This document shows, piece by piece, positions 8,650 through 17,285 of a DNA stretch of 64,000 nt; within the stretch, counting starts at the first letter, position 1, and every line of letters begins with the position of its first letter. Below the pieces are notes generated by a model. It saw nothing but the letters and a program-made list of their open reading frames with translations, had not been told where the DNA came from and made no database searches. Source of the DNA: Acrocarpospora catenulata (GTDB lineage: Bacteria > Actinomycetota > Actinomycetes > Streptosporangiales > Streptosporangiaceae); the NCBI RefSeq assembly GCF_018476525.1, contig NZ_JAHCST010000009.1, positions 124,001 to 188,000 of the forward strand, in the 5' to 3' direction. The position numbers and the translations under genes are program-made.

Positions 8650-9987
8650 ATGACCGCACCCGCGTACGGCCGGATCATGACCCGCCGCGAGGCGGCCCTG
8701 CTCTCCCCCGCCGTGCTCTGCGGCGAACCGGACCGCCCGGCGTTCCCGCCCGTGGCGGCCCTCCAGGCGCAACGCGACTGGGCGGTCAGCGCGTTCGAGG
8801 ACGTCCAGCGCGCCGCGCACCAGGCCTCGGTACGGGAGACCAGGCTGGTGCTGATCACCGGAGCGAACCCGGGCTGGCTGCTCAGAGCGACCAAGTCGCT
8901 CCGCGCGGCCTGCGCCTCCCCCATCGCCGTGGTGGCGGGGCCGCTCGACCAGGACCAGGTGCTCGCGCTGCTCGGCGCGGGCGCGAACCTGCTGATCGAC
9001 CGGCTCTGCGGCCCCCGGGAGGCGCTCGCCCGGCTGACCGCGCTCTGCCGGGGCGCGCGACGCGACGAGACACTGCGGATCCGCTGGCTCCAGGCCGGAG
9101 AGCTCCGGGTCGACCTGGGAGCCCGCCGGTGCGTGCTCGGCGCGGACCGGGTCCAGCTCAGCCAGAACGAGTTCGACCTGCTCGTCTACCTGATGCGCCG
9201 GTCGCAGCAGACGGTGCCGCCGCACGAGATCGTGCACGAGGTGTGGCGGTGGAAGCACGGGGACGGGCTGAACACCCTGCGCATCCACGTGGGACGGCTG
9301 CGCCGCAAGCTGGGCGACACCCCGTCCGGATCCCGGTGGATCGCCTCCGTACGCGGGGTGGGTTACCAGTTCGTCCCGCCGGTGGCCGAGATCGGCGACG
9401 ACCGGAGCGAGGAGCGGCTCCGCGAAACGGTGGCGACGCTCAACGCCCAGAACGACGCCCTGTACTCGATCGTCGACAACCTGCTCGCCGTGTCGGACGT
9501 GACCGCGCTCGCCGACACCGTGGTGCGCTGGGCGGTGGACCGCAACTTCTGTGACGCGGCCACCGTGTTCCGGCTGGGAAGGGACGGCCGGGGCGCGGAC
9601 ATCTCCACCCTGGTGGCCTCGGCGGGGATGTCGTCCCGCTGGACGCAGTCGCTGGCCGCCGGGCACCCGGTGGAACCGGGGTTCATGGGCGCGCACGCCT
9701 ACCGGAGCGGCAAGGTCGTGCAACTGTCGGACGTGAGCCGGCTGTCCGGCCGCTTCCCGGTGACCGCCCGGATGTCCTCGGCCGAGGACCTGCACGCCTG
9801 CGTGCTCTTCCCGCTCTTCCTCGGCGGGCGGATCTGGGGGGACCTGGCCTTCGTCAGCCGTACCGTCCGCGCGTTCGACCCGGCCCGCACCGCCTATCTG
9901 CGGGCCGTCGCCGGCATGGTCTCGCTGGCGCTGGCCGCGCTGCACGGCAACCCGGACGGGGGTGACGGCGGTGCGCAGGATGACTGA
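8650..9987 (+). CDS. OmpR-type winged-helix regulator with C-terminal GAF-like domain
   Basis: This 445-residue protein begins directly after the ATPase stop. Residues about 50-135 resemble a receiver-like fold that lacks an obvious phospho-acceptor aspartate. Residues about 150-240 are an OmpR/PhoB winged helix, with L-S-Q-N-E-F-D-L-L-V-Y-L, then R-I-H-V-G-R-L-R-R-K-L and R-G-V-G-Y-Q-F. After a short helical linker, residues about 270-435 look like a GAF sensor. No partner histidine kinase is nearby, so a small ligand sensed by the GAF domain may replace phosphorylation. It probably controls this operon through the direct repeat near 5950. The arrangement is unusual: response regulators normally end with the winged helix. 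Confidence 0.8.
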   Translation: MTAPAYGRIMTRREAALLSPAVLCGEPDRPAFPPVAALQAQRDWAVSAFEDVQRAAHQASVRETRLVLITGANPGWLLRATKSLRAACASPIAVVAGPLDQDQVLALLGAGANLLIDRLCGPREALARLTALCRGARRDETLRIRWLQAGELRVDLGARRCVLGADRVQLSQNEFDLLVYLMRRSQQTVPPHEIVHEVWRWKHGDGLNTLRIHVGRLRRKLGDTPSGSRWIASVRGVGYQFVPPVAEIGDDRSEERLRETVATLNAQNDALYSIVDNLLAVSDVTALADTVVRWAVDRNFCDAATVFRLGRDGRGADISTLVASAGMSSRWTQSLAAGHPVEPGFMGAHAYRSGKVVQLSDVSRLSGRFPVTARMSSAEDLHACVLFPLFLGGRIWGDLAFVSRTVRAFDPARTAYLRAVAGMVSLALAALHGNPDGGDGGAQDD

Positions 9988-10873
9988 CGCCGACGTGGCG
10001 GCGGCGTGCGTCGAGCCGCGGACGCTCACTGCGGCGGTGGCCGCCGCGCTCACCGACCTCGGGGCGGGACTGGCCACCCAGCTGCCCAAGCAGACCCTGC
10101 CCACCGGCGACGGCGGCTTCTTCCTCACCGTGGCCGGCGCGGTGCCCGCACTCGACCTGGCCACCAGCAAGTGGGCCTCCTACCGGCCAGGACGCGCCGG
10201 GTCCCCGGGGGTGTCCACCTCGGCCATCCTGGTCACCCGGTACGGCGACGCCGCGAACCTGGCGTTCGTCGAGGGGATGCTGGCCACCTGGCTGCGTACC
10301 GCCGCCACGGCGGCCGCGGCCGCCCGCGCCCTGTGCGCGGAACCGCCCGCCCGGCTGGCCCTGGTCGGCTTCGGGCCGACCAACCAGTGGACGCTCCGCT
10401 ACCTGGCGGCCGTGCTGCCCCCGCGCGAGGTCCGGGTGGCCGTACGGTCCGCCGCCTCGGCGGCCCGGGCGGAGGCGGCACGCGGAATGCTGCCGGAAGG
10501 CTGCGCGCTCTTCGTCACCACCGACGTGGCGGCGGCGGTACGCGGCGCCGACCTCGCCGTGTCGGCGACCGGCGCGCGGACGGCGCTGGCCGATCTCGGC
10601 ACGCTGGCCGAGCGCGGGGTCGCGGTGAGCCTGGACGGCAGCCTGACCTGGCGCACCGGCGCGCGGGACCTGGTGGTGACCGACCGGGCCGCCGACGCCG
10701 GCACCGGACGCGACGCGACGGCGATCTTCAGGCCGGGTCAGGGGAAGGACCGCCGGGTGCTGGCCGACCTCGCCGGCTCGGCGGTGACGGACGTGGCGCT
10801 GGCCGCCGTCTTGCTGGGGGTCGCGCGTAAGGGCGCGCCACCGCAGGTCGTCCGAGGGGAGGCACGCCCGTGA
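9980..10873 (+). CDS. Ornithine cyclodeaminase/mu-crystallin family protein
   Basis: About 297 residues, overlapping the regulator by eight bases. The Rossmann motif L-V-G-F-G-P-T-N-Q-W lies in the middle and T-S-K-W-A-S-Y upstream carries the lysine usually involved in substrate binding. Members of this family reduce or deaminate amino acids or imines (ornithine cyclodeaminase, alanine dehydrogenase, ketimine reductase) with NAD(P). The glycine loop is G-F-G-P-T-N rather than the common GxGxQA, so its chemistry may differ. An NAD(P)-dependent step on a transported amino acid or on a product of the hydantoinase is a reasonable inference. A GTG 18 bases upstream is an alternative start. Confidence 0.78.
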   Translation: MTDADVAAACVEPRTLTAAVAAALTDLGAGLATQLPKQTLPTGDGGFFLTVAGAVPALDLATSKWASYRPGRAGSPGVSTSAILVTRYGDAANLAFVEGMLATWLRTAATAAAAARALCAEPPARLALVGFGPTNQWTLRYLAAVLPPREVRVAVRSAASAARAEAARGMLPEGCALFVTTDVAAAVRGADLAVSATGARTALADLGTLAERGVAVSLDGSLTWRTGARDLVVTDRAADAGTGRDATAIFRPGQGKDRRVLADLAGSAVTDVALAAVLLGVARKGAPPQVVRGEARP

Positions 10874-11967
10874 TCGCCGTACCCGCCGCCGAAAGGTCTC
10901 ACCAGGTCGGTCCCGCCGCGGCACTGGCCGTGGCCGCCGCGTTCAGCGCCTTCCCCAGCCCCTTCTACCGGGACTACGCGGCGCTGCTCGGCGGTGGGGC
11001 GTGGCCGACCGCACTACTGTTCAGCGTGCACGGCGCGACGGTCGCCGGGGTGATGGGCCTGGTCGGGACGGGACGGCTCGGCAGCTTCATCGCCCGCGCC
11101 GCGCCTGGGCGGGTACTCGCCGTGGCACTGGTCCTCGACGCCGCCGCCGGGCTGCTCTACCTGGCCCCGCCTGACCTGGCCGTGCTCGTGACGGCACGGA
11201 TCGGGACGGGGATCGCCCTCGGCGTCGTCTCCCCCGTGGCCACCTCGGCGCTCACCGCGCAAGCTCGCGGCGCGTCGATCGCCACGGCCTGCCTGCTGGG
11301 CGGGGTTGGAGCCGGCGCGTGCTGCGCCGGGCTGGCCGCGAGCCTCGGGGACCGGAGCGCGGCGTTCGGCACCGGGATCGCGCTGCTCGTGACCACCGCA
11401 CTGGTGGTGGGCCGCGACCGCCCCGCCGCGCGGGCGCCGCTGCCACCTCCCGGCGAAAGCGGACGCCACCAGGACGCGCGACGGAGAAGCAGCCTGGACA
11501 CGTCGTCGGCACGCGACCCCGGCGCGACTCCGCTCGCGGCCTGCGTGGTGGCGTTCGTCGCCAACGGTGTGCTCGGCCTGTTCACCTCGGTGCTCCCCGG
11601 GGAGGTCGCCGCGGTCTCCGGCCGAGGCGACGACCCGCTGATCACCGGCGCCGTCGTGGCGCTGGTGCTGCTGAGCGCCACGGCCTGCCGGCTGCCGGCC
11701 CGGCCGGTGGGCCCGCTGCCGACCGGCGCGCTGGTCGTGGCAGGCGTCGGCGGGCTGGCGGCCGGATGGACCGCAGGCGTGCTCTGGCTCGCCCTGCTCG
11801 GCGCGGCACTGCTGGGCGCCGCCGCCGGGCTGGGCTACGCGGGGGCGGTCCGGGCCGCCTCGACCGGCCGGACCGGGGCGGCGCGGCTGACCGCGCTGGC
11901 CAGGGTCCAGTTGGGCGGGCAACTCGGCCTGGTCCTGCCCGTGCTGATCTACGCATCCGTCAGATAA
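10870..11967 (+). CDS. MFS-type membrane transporter
   Basis: 365 residues in about ten to twelve hydrophobic segments rich in Ala, Leu, Val and Gly, with a positively charged central loop (about 195-215, rich in Arg and His) as expected between the two halves of a major facilitator. The GTG start overlaps the previous stop (GTGA). Coming after an ABC importer in the same operon, it may export a product or take up a second substrate. No substrate motif is recognisable. Confidence 0.75.
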   Translation: MIAVPAAERSHQVGPAAALAVAAAFSAFPSPFYRDYAALLGGGAWPTALLFSVHGATVAGVMGLVGTGRLGSFIARAAPGRVLAVALVLDAAAGLLYLAPPDLAVLVTARIGTGIALGVVSPVATSALTAQARGASIATACLLGGVGAGACCAGLAASLGDRSAAFGTGIALLVTTALVVGRDRPAARAPLPPPGESGRHQDARRRSSLDTSSARDPGATPLAACVVAFVANGVLGLFTSVLPGEVAAVSGRGDDPLITGAVVALVLLSATACRLPARPVGPLPTGALVVAGVGGLAAGWTAGVLWLALLGAALLGAAAGLGYAGAVRAASTGRTGAARLTALARVQLGGQLGLVLPVLIYASVR

Positions 11968-11979
11968 AGGAAATCGATC

Positions 11980-12039
11980 ATGATCAACCCACCGGCCACG
12001 GCCGGGCATCGCGGAGGAGGCCGGCAGGCGTGCGCGTGA
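11980..12039 (+). CDS. Possible 19-residue leader ORF before the hydantoinase A gene
   Basis: An ATG at 11980, preceded by AAAGGA, opens a 19-codon frame that ends with TGA overlapping a GTG of the next gene (GTGA at 12036). It could be a coupling peptide that brings ribosomes to the hydantoinase start. The strong GGAGGAGG at 12013-12020 lies inside it and fits the GTG at 12030 better, so the small ORF may be chance. Confidence 0.22.
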   Translation: MINPPATAGHRGGGRQACA

Positions 12040-14132
12040 GCTTCGACATCGGAGGCACCTTCACCGACCTGGTGCTGCTCGACGAGCGGACCGGCCTGGC
12101 CTGGCTGGGCAAGTGCCTGACCACCTACGACGACTTCTCCCGCGCCATCGAACAGGGCGTCGGGGAGGTGCTGGCCGCCGCGGGCGCGACGGCCAGCGAC
12201 ATCGACCGGCCCGCGGTCGGCGCGACCACCCTGGTCACCAACGCGCTGATCGAACGGCGCGGCGCCCGGACCGCGCTGGTCACCACCCGCGGCTTCCGCG
12301 ACGTGCTCGACATCGGCCGGGAGTGGCGCTACGACCTCTACGACCAGCGGCTGGTCATGCCCGACCCGCTGGTCCCCGGCGAACTCCGGCTGGAGATCGC
12401 CGAACGGCTCCGCGCGGACGGCACGGTCGAGACCGCCCCCGACCCTGCCGACCTCGCGGCGGTGGCCGACCGGCTGGCGGAGCTGGGCGTGGAGTCGGTC
12501 GCGGTCTGCCTGATCAACGCGTACGTGGACGCCGCGCACGAGCAGGCGGTGGCCGCCGCGCTCGCCGAGCGGCTGCCGGGCGTCCCGGTGACCCTCTCCG
12601 CCGACCTGGCGCCGATCATCAGGGAGTACGAGCGCACGGTGACCACGGTCGCCAACGCGTACGTCCGTCCGGTGGCCGGCGAGCACTTCCAGGACATCGA
12701 ACGTGCGCTGACCCGCCTGGGCCTGGCCGTACCGCTGGTGCTGATGCAGTCCAACGGCGGCGTCGTCACCACCGGGACCGCGCGCCGCCACCCGCTGCGG
12801 CTGCTGGAGTCCGGACCGGCGGCGGGCGCGATCGGCGCCGCGCACGTCGGGAAGCTGCTCGGGGTGAGCGACCTGATCGCCTTCGACATGGGCGGCACCA
12901 CCGCCAAGGTCTGCGTCATCACGGGCGGCGAGCCGGGCGTGCTGCCGGGCTTCGAGGTCGGCCGGGTGCACCGGCTCAAGGCCGGCAGCGGCCTGCCGGT
13001 GACCATGCCGGTGGTCGACATGCTGGAGATCGGCGCCGGCGGCGGCTCCATCGCCGCCCTCGACGACCTCGGCCTGCTCAAGGTGGGCCCGCACAGCGCG
13101 GGATCCCGCCCCGGCCCCGCCGCGTACGGCCTCGGCGGCGACCTGCCGACGGTCACCGACGCCGACACCGTGCTCGGCTACCTGGACCCGGACTACTTCC
13201 TCGGCGGCCGGATGCCCCTGGACGTGACAGCCGCCCGGCAGGCGATGACCGAGCACCTCGGCGCCGCCTTCGACGGGGATGCGCTGGCCGCCGCGGCCGG
13301 CGTGGTCCGGGTGGTGGACGAGCACATGGCGCTGGCCATGCGGGTCCACGCCACCGAACGCGGCCACGACCCCCGGGATTTCACCATGGTGGCCTTCGGC
13401 GGCGCCGCCCCGGTGCACGCCGCCCGGGTCGCCCGCATCCTCGGCCTGCGCCGGGTGGTGGTGCCCAGCGCGGCGGGCGTGCTGTCGGCGACGGGACTGC
13501 TGGTGGCGCCGCCGCTGGTCGAGGTGTCCCGCACCCAGCTCACCCGGCTGTCGGCCTGGCACGCGGACGCGGTCGAGCAGGTCTTCGGCGACCTGCGCCG
13601 GCAGGCCGAGGCGGAACTGGCCGAGCCCGCCGTCCGGTTCGAGCACTCGGCGGACATGCGCTTCGCCGGGCAGGGCTTCGAGATCGCGGTGCGGGTCGAG
13701 GCGGGCGACGGCCCGGCCGAGTACGCGGCCCGGTTCGCCGCCGAGTACACCCGGATCTACGGCGTGCCGGCCGAGCACGGCGACGCCGAGGTGGTGACCT
13801 GGCGGATCCGCGCCTACGGCCGCTTCGACCGGCCCGAGTTGGTGCGGACGGTGCCTGCGGCGACCACGCACGAGGCCGCGGGCCGGACCAGGCAGGTGTG
13901 GTTCCCCGAGACCGGCCTGGTCGAGGCGCCCGTGCTGCGCCTGCTGGAGGAGCCGCCCGGCACCCGGGTGGTCGGTCCTGCCGTGTTCCAGATGCCGGAG
14001 AGCACCGCCGTGGTCGGCCCCGGCGACCTGGCCGAGATCGACGAGCACGGCAACCTGCACATCGCGGTCGCCGGCTCCCCCAGCCGGGCCGCCGACCGGA
14101 GCGCGGCCGAGCGGAGCGAGGCGACGGCATGA
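12030..14132 (+). CDS. Hydantoinase/oxoprolinase family, subunit A (ATPase)
   Basis: About 700 residues. The N-terminus V-S-F-D-I-G-G-T-F-T-D-L and the second phosphate-binding loop F-D-M-G-G-T-T-A-K-V identify the HyuA/5-oxoprolinase ATPase fold; A-I-G-A-A-H and G-A-G-G-G-S-I-A are further family motifs. HyuA proteins couple ATP hydrolysis to opening of a cyclic amide (hydantoin, 5-oxoproline, N-methylhydantoin) or act in acetone/acetophenone carboxylases, always with a HyuB partner, encoded here at 15041. I chose GTG 12030 because GGAGGAGG lies nine bases upstream; GTG 12036 is also possible. Its end overlaps the next gene by four bases (ATGA). Confidence 0.92.
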   Translation: MRVSFDIGGTFTDLVLLDERTGLAWLGKCLTTYDDFSRAIEQGVGEVLAAAGATASDIDRPAVGATTLVTNALIERRGARTALVTTRGFRDVLDIGREWRYDLYDQRLVMPDPLVPGELRLEIAERLRADGTVETAPDPADLAAVADRLAELGVESVAVCLINAYVDAAHEQAVAAALAERLPGVPVTLSADLAPIIREYERTVTTVANAYVRPVAGEHFQDIERALTRLGLAVPLVLMQSNGGVVTTGTARRHPLRLLESGPAAGAIGAAHVGKLLGVSDLIAFDMGGTTAKVCVITGGEPGVLPGFEVGRVHRLKAGSGLPVTMPVVDMLEIGAGGGSIAALDDLGLLKVGPHSAGSRPGPAAYGLGGDLPTVTDADTVLGYLDPDYFLGGRMPLDVTAARQAMTEHLGAAFDGDALAAAAGVVRVVDEHMALAMRVHATERGHDPRDFTMVAFGGAAPVHAARVARILGLRRVVVPSAAGVLSATGLLVAPPLVEVSRTQLTRLSAWHADAVEQVFGDLRRQAEAELAEPAVRFEHSADMRFAGQGFEIAVRVEAGDGPAEYAARFAAEYTRIYGVPAEHGDAEVVTWRIRAYGRFDRPELVRTVPAATTHEAAGRTRQVWFPETGLVEAPVLRLLEEPPGTRVVGPAVFQMPESTAVVGPGDLAEIDEHGNLHIAVAGSPSRAADRSAAERSEATA

Positions 14133-15031
14133 CCTTCGACGAGATCCGCCGCTACCTGGCCGCCGCCGGGCTGCCCGACCGGGACCCGGACACCCCGGCG
14201 ACCAGCACGGGACGGTTCGCCGACGGCGGCTGGTACAAGTGGGAGGTCGCCGGGGCCCTGCTCGGGCCGACCGTGCGTGCGCTGGCCGAGCGGCTCCGGC
14301 CGTACGGGATCAGGCTCCACCAGGTGACCAACACGGTCGGCACCATGCGGCTGCTCGACGCCGAACTGGCCGACCTGGTGGCGGCCTGCGCCGAGCACGA
14401 CGCGCAGTTGCGGGTCGCGATCGGGCCGCGCGGCATGTTCGACATCGGCGGCCAGCCGCTCGCCGCCGCGGGGGTGGCCGCGGCCAGCGCGTACCGGCTG
14501 CGCGGCATGGAGCAGGTGGTGCGCGCCGCCGACGACGCGCTGCACGCCGTCGAGCTCGGGGTCCGCGGCTTCCTGGTCTTCGACGAAGGCGTGCTCTGGC
14601 TGCTGAACCGGATGCGGGCCGACGGGCTGCTGCCGGACACCGTACGGCTCAAGGCGTCCTCCAACATGGGCGCCAACAATCCCCTGCACGCCCGCCTTCT
14701 GGCCGGTCTCGGCGCCGACTCCGTCAACCTCCAGCGTGACCTGGACCTCCGCATGATCGCCGCGGTCCGGCAGGCCACCCCGGCCGCGCTGGACCTGCAC
14801 ACCGACAACCCTCGCGCCACCGGCGGCTTCGTCCGCGGCTACGACGTGCCGGAGATGGTACGGGTGGCCGCGCCCGTCTACCTGAAGTCCGGCAACGCCG
14901 CCCAGGACTTCGCCGACGAGGCCCCCGGCGAAGAGGTGGTGGGCAGGATCACCCGGCAGCTCGCCCTGGACGCGCAGCTCCTCGCCCGGCTGTTCCCGGA
15001 GGCCACCCCGTCCGACACCAGAGAGTTCTAG
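14129..15031 (+). CDS. Conserved protein, possibly U32-peptidase/TIM-barrel-like, between hydantoinase subunits
   Basis: A 300-residue soluble protein with no signal or membrane segment, coupled to the HyuA gene by an ATGA junction. The alternating strand/helix pattern (L-H-Q-V-T-N-T, F-L-V-F-D-E-G-V-L-W-L-L-N-R-M, V-R-L-K-A-S-S-N-M-G-A-N-N-P, L-D-L-H-T-D-N-P, V-Y-L-K-S-G-N-A) suggests a TIM barrel and recalls U32-family proteins, but I do not recognise it with confidence. Conserved-looking D, E, H, K and N residues cluster in these strands, as in an active site. Its position between the A and B subunits implies a step in the same pathway. It could hydrolyse or rearrange the ring-opened product. 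Confidence 0.6.
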   Translation: MTFDEIRRYLAAAGLPDRDPDTPATSTGRFADGGWYKWEVAGALLGPTVRALAERLRPYGIRLHQVTNTVGTMRLLDAELADLVAACAEHDAQLRVAIGPRGMFDIGGQPLAAAGVAAASAYRLRGMEQVVRAADDALHAVELGVRGFLVFDEGVLWLLNRMRADGLLPDTVRLKASSNMGANNPLHARLLAGLGADSVNLQRDLDLRMIAAVRQATPAALDLHTDNPRATGGFVRGYDVPEMVRVAAPVYLKSGNAAQDFADEAPGEEVVGRITRQLALDAQLLARLFPEATPSDTREF

Positions 15032-15040
15032 GAGACCCCC

Positions 15041-16579
15041 ATGATGACCTGGGATGCCGCGACGCTGCAGATCGTCTGGCAGCGGCTGATCTCGGTCGCG
15101 GACGAGATGGCGGCCGTGCTGCTGAGGACGGCGTTCAGCTCCGTCGTCCGCGAGTCCAACGACCTGGCCTGCGCGGTGCTCACCGCCGACCTGGACCTGC
15201 TGGTCGAGTACGGCAGGTCGGTCCCGGTCTTCACCGGGACGGTGGCCGGCACGGTCCGGACCATGGTCGAGGAGATCGGCCGGGACCGGCTGGAGCCCGG
15301 CGACGTGCTCGCCACCAACGACCCATGGGCCGGCAACACCCACCTGCCCGACCTGACGGCCGCCACCCCGGTCTTCCACAACGGGGAGATCGTGGCGTTC
15401 GTCGCCAGCATCTGCCACCTCTCCGACATCGGCGGCGCCTCCGAGGGCGCCTTCGCCCAGGACATCTTCGAGGAGGGGTTCTGCCTCCCGCCGGTGAAAC
15501 TGGTCGAACGCGGAACCCCGAACCCGCTGATCCGGCGGATCCTGGCCCGCAACGTACGGGTGCCCCGGCAGGTGCTCGGCGACGTGGACGCGCTGGTCGC
15601 CGCCAACGCCCTCGGCGTGCGGCGGATCACCGCGATGCTGGCCGACGACCCCGACCTGGACCTGACCGAGGCGGGCCGCCGGATCTGCGCCGCGACCGAG
15701 TCGGCGGTGCGCGCCGCCATCCTCAACATCCCCGACGGCTCCTACCACGCCACGGTCGCACTGGACGGATTCGAGGAGCCCAAGCAGATCACCGTGACCG
15801 TCGAGGTCGCCGGGGACGCGATGGTGGTGGACTACGCCGGCACCTCCACCCAGAGCAGGTACGGCATCAACTCCGGCTCGCCGACCCTCGGCTACACCCG
15901 GTACGGCCTGGCCTGCCTGCTCGCACCCGACCTGCCCAACAACGAGGGCGCGCTCCGCCCGATCACGATCAGGATCCCGGACGGCTCCCTGCTCAAGCCG
16001 GACAAACCCGCGGCGCTCAGCGCCAACTTCCCGGCGCACGCCATCCCGGCCGTACTCTCCCGGGCCCTGCTCGGCCCGCTGCCGACCCGGGTCGCGGCGG
16101 CGGCCGGCACCCCGTTCTGGGTGGTCGGCGTCCGGGGCCGGGACGAGGCCGGCCCGTTCGCCTCGCTGCTGTGCTTCAACGGCGGGCAGGGCGCGTGCCA
16201 GGGCCAGGACGGACATCCCACGCTCAGCACGCCGAGCAACGTCTCCAACACCCCGGTCGAGGTGATCGAGGCCCAGACGCCGCTGCTGGTGGAACGGAAG
16301 ACGATCGTGCGGGGCTCCGGCGGCGCGGGAGCCTGGCGCGGCGGCGACGGCCAGGAGGTCGTGCTGCGCAGCCTGCACGACGAACCGCTGGACATCATCT
16401 TCCTCACCGAACGAATCGACCATCCGGCACCCGGGCTGGCGGGCGGAGCCGACGGCCTGCCCGGCGCGCTGGCCATCGACGAGGTGCCGGTCGCCGAGCC
16501 CAAGAGCCGGACGGCCCTGGCCCCCGGGTCCCGCATCCTGCTCCGCACCCCCGGCGGCGGCGGATTCGGCACACCGTGA
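15041..16579 (+). CDS. Hydantoinase/oxoprolinase family, subunit B
   Basis: 512 residues with the typical HyuB N-terminus (T-W-D-A-A-T-L-Q-I-V-W-Q-R-L), S-N-D-L-A-C-A-V-L, A-T-N-D-P-W-A-G-N-T-H-L-P-D-L, and a glycine-rich C-terminus ending in P-G-G-G-G-F-G. HyuB supplies the second half of the ATP-dependent cyclic-amidase active site with HyuA (12030). Two adjacent ATG codons follow GGAGACC; I used the first. The family also includes acetone-carboxylase-like enzymes, so the ring-opening role is likely but not certain. Confidence 0.92.
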   Translation: MMTWDAATLQIVWQRLISVADEMAAVLLRTAFSSVVRESNDLACAVLTADLDLLVEYGRSVPVFTGTVAGTVRTMVEEIGRDRLEPGDVLATNDPWAGNTHLPDLTAATPVFHNGEIVAFVASICHLSDIGGASEGAFAQDIFEEGFCLPPVKLVERGTPNPLIRRILARNVRVPRQVLGDVDALVAANALGVRRITAMLADDPDLDLTEAGRRICAATESAVRAAILNIPDGSYHATVALDGFEEPKQITVTVEVAGDAMVVDYAGTSTQSRYGINSGSPTLGYTRYGLACLLAPDLPNNEGALRPITIRIPDGSLLKPDKPAALSANFPAHAIPAVLSRALLGPLPTRVAAAAGTPFWVVGVRGRDEAGPFASLLCFNGGQGACQGQDGHPTLSTPSNVSNTPVEVIEAQTPLLVERKTIVRGSGGAGAWRGGDGQEVVLRSLHDEPLDIIFLTERIDHPAPGLAGGADGLPGALAIDEVPVAEPKSRTALAPGSRILLRTPGGGGFGTP

Positions 16580-16622
16580 CCCTCTTTCCTCTCGCCTATC
16601 GAGTCCTTTGGGAGACCCCGCA

Positions 16623-17285
16623 ATGACCGACATCGTGACCACCGAGCGCACCGGCTGGACCCCCGCGGGCACCACGTTGGTTCCCCCGCGTGGCAGGCTG
16701 GCGCTCAAACTGCGCGCCGGACAGACCCTGACCGTCGTCGACGTACGCGGCCAGCAGGTGATGGACCTGATCGCCGCCATGGTGGACGACCCGGACGAGC
16801 GCCTGTCCTGCATGTTCTCCCGAGTGAGTTCCGGCAGATGGGACCTGAGGGAGGGCCACAAGGTCTACTCGACCAAGTGCGCCCCCATGTTCCGGGTGGT
16901 CCACGACGACAACGGCATCCACAACATGACCGGCGGTTACTGCTCGCAGTGGTCCAACGCCATCCGGTACGGCACCGGCCAGACCTTCACCTGCTACGAC
17001 AACCTGACCGCCGACTGGACGGACCTCGGACTCGACGTCCAGAAGATCTCCCCCGACATGTGCATCTCCCTGTTCATGAACATCGCCCACCACCCGGACG
17101 GGCGCATGGAGATCAAGGAGCCGACCACCTCACCCGGCGACCGAATCGTGCTGGAGGCCCTCGCCGACGTCTACGTCGGCCTGTCCAACTGCCCCGAGGA
17201 GCACAATCCGTGCAATGCCTACCAGCTGACGGAGATGGAGGTGACCGTGGGCTCGGAACCACCGGCGGGCGCCTTTACAAAGTAG
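16623..17285 (+). CDS. DUF1989 (urea carboxylase-associated) family protein
   Basis: 220 residues. P-P-R-G-R, G-Q-Q-V-M-D-L-I-A, S-T-K-C-A-P-M, Y-C-S-Q-W-S-N-A-I-R-Y-G and C-P-E-E-H-N-P-C-N are typical of the DUF1989 family, found beside urea carboxylases and in nitrogen-scavenging operons. Members are thought to act on small guanidine or urea-like compounds, but the biochemistry is mostly unsettled. It is the last gene of the operon; the 43-base gap after HyuB contains a GGGAGACC ribosome site. It strengthens the view that the operon handles a nitrogen-rich cyclic compound. Confidence 0.85.
   Translation: MTDIVTTERTGWTPAGTTLVPPRGRLALKLRAGQTLTVVDVRGQQVMDLIAAMVDDPDERLSCMFSRVSSGRWDLREGHKVYSTKCAPMFRVVHDDNGIHNMTGGYCSQWSNAIRYGTGQTFTCYDNLTADWTDLGLDVQKISPDMCISLFMNIAHHPDGRMEIKEPTTSPGDRIVLEALADVYVGLSNCPEEHNPCNAYQLTEMEVTVGSEPPAGAFTK

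Noticed and set aside
7708-10170. An 820-codon minus-strand frame across ABC ATPase and regulator
   Set aside because: Antisense shadow; composition dominated by Arg, Gly, His and Pro, with no motif, while the + strand encodes complete conserved proteins.
13814-16861. A 1,015-codon open frame on the minus strand across the hydantoinase genes
   Set aside because: It is the antisense shadow of three well-supported genes in very GC-rich DNA; its translation is Arg/Pro/Gly-rich without family motifs.
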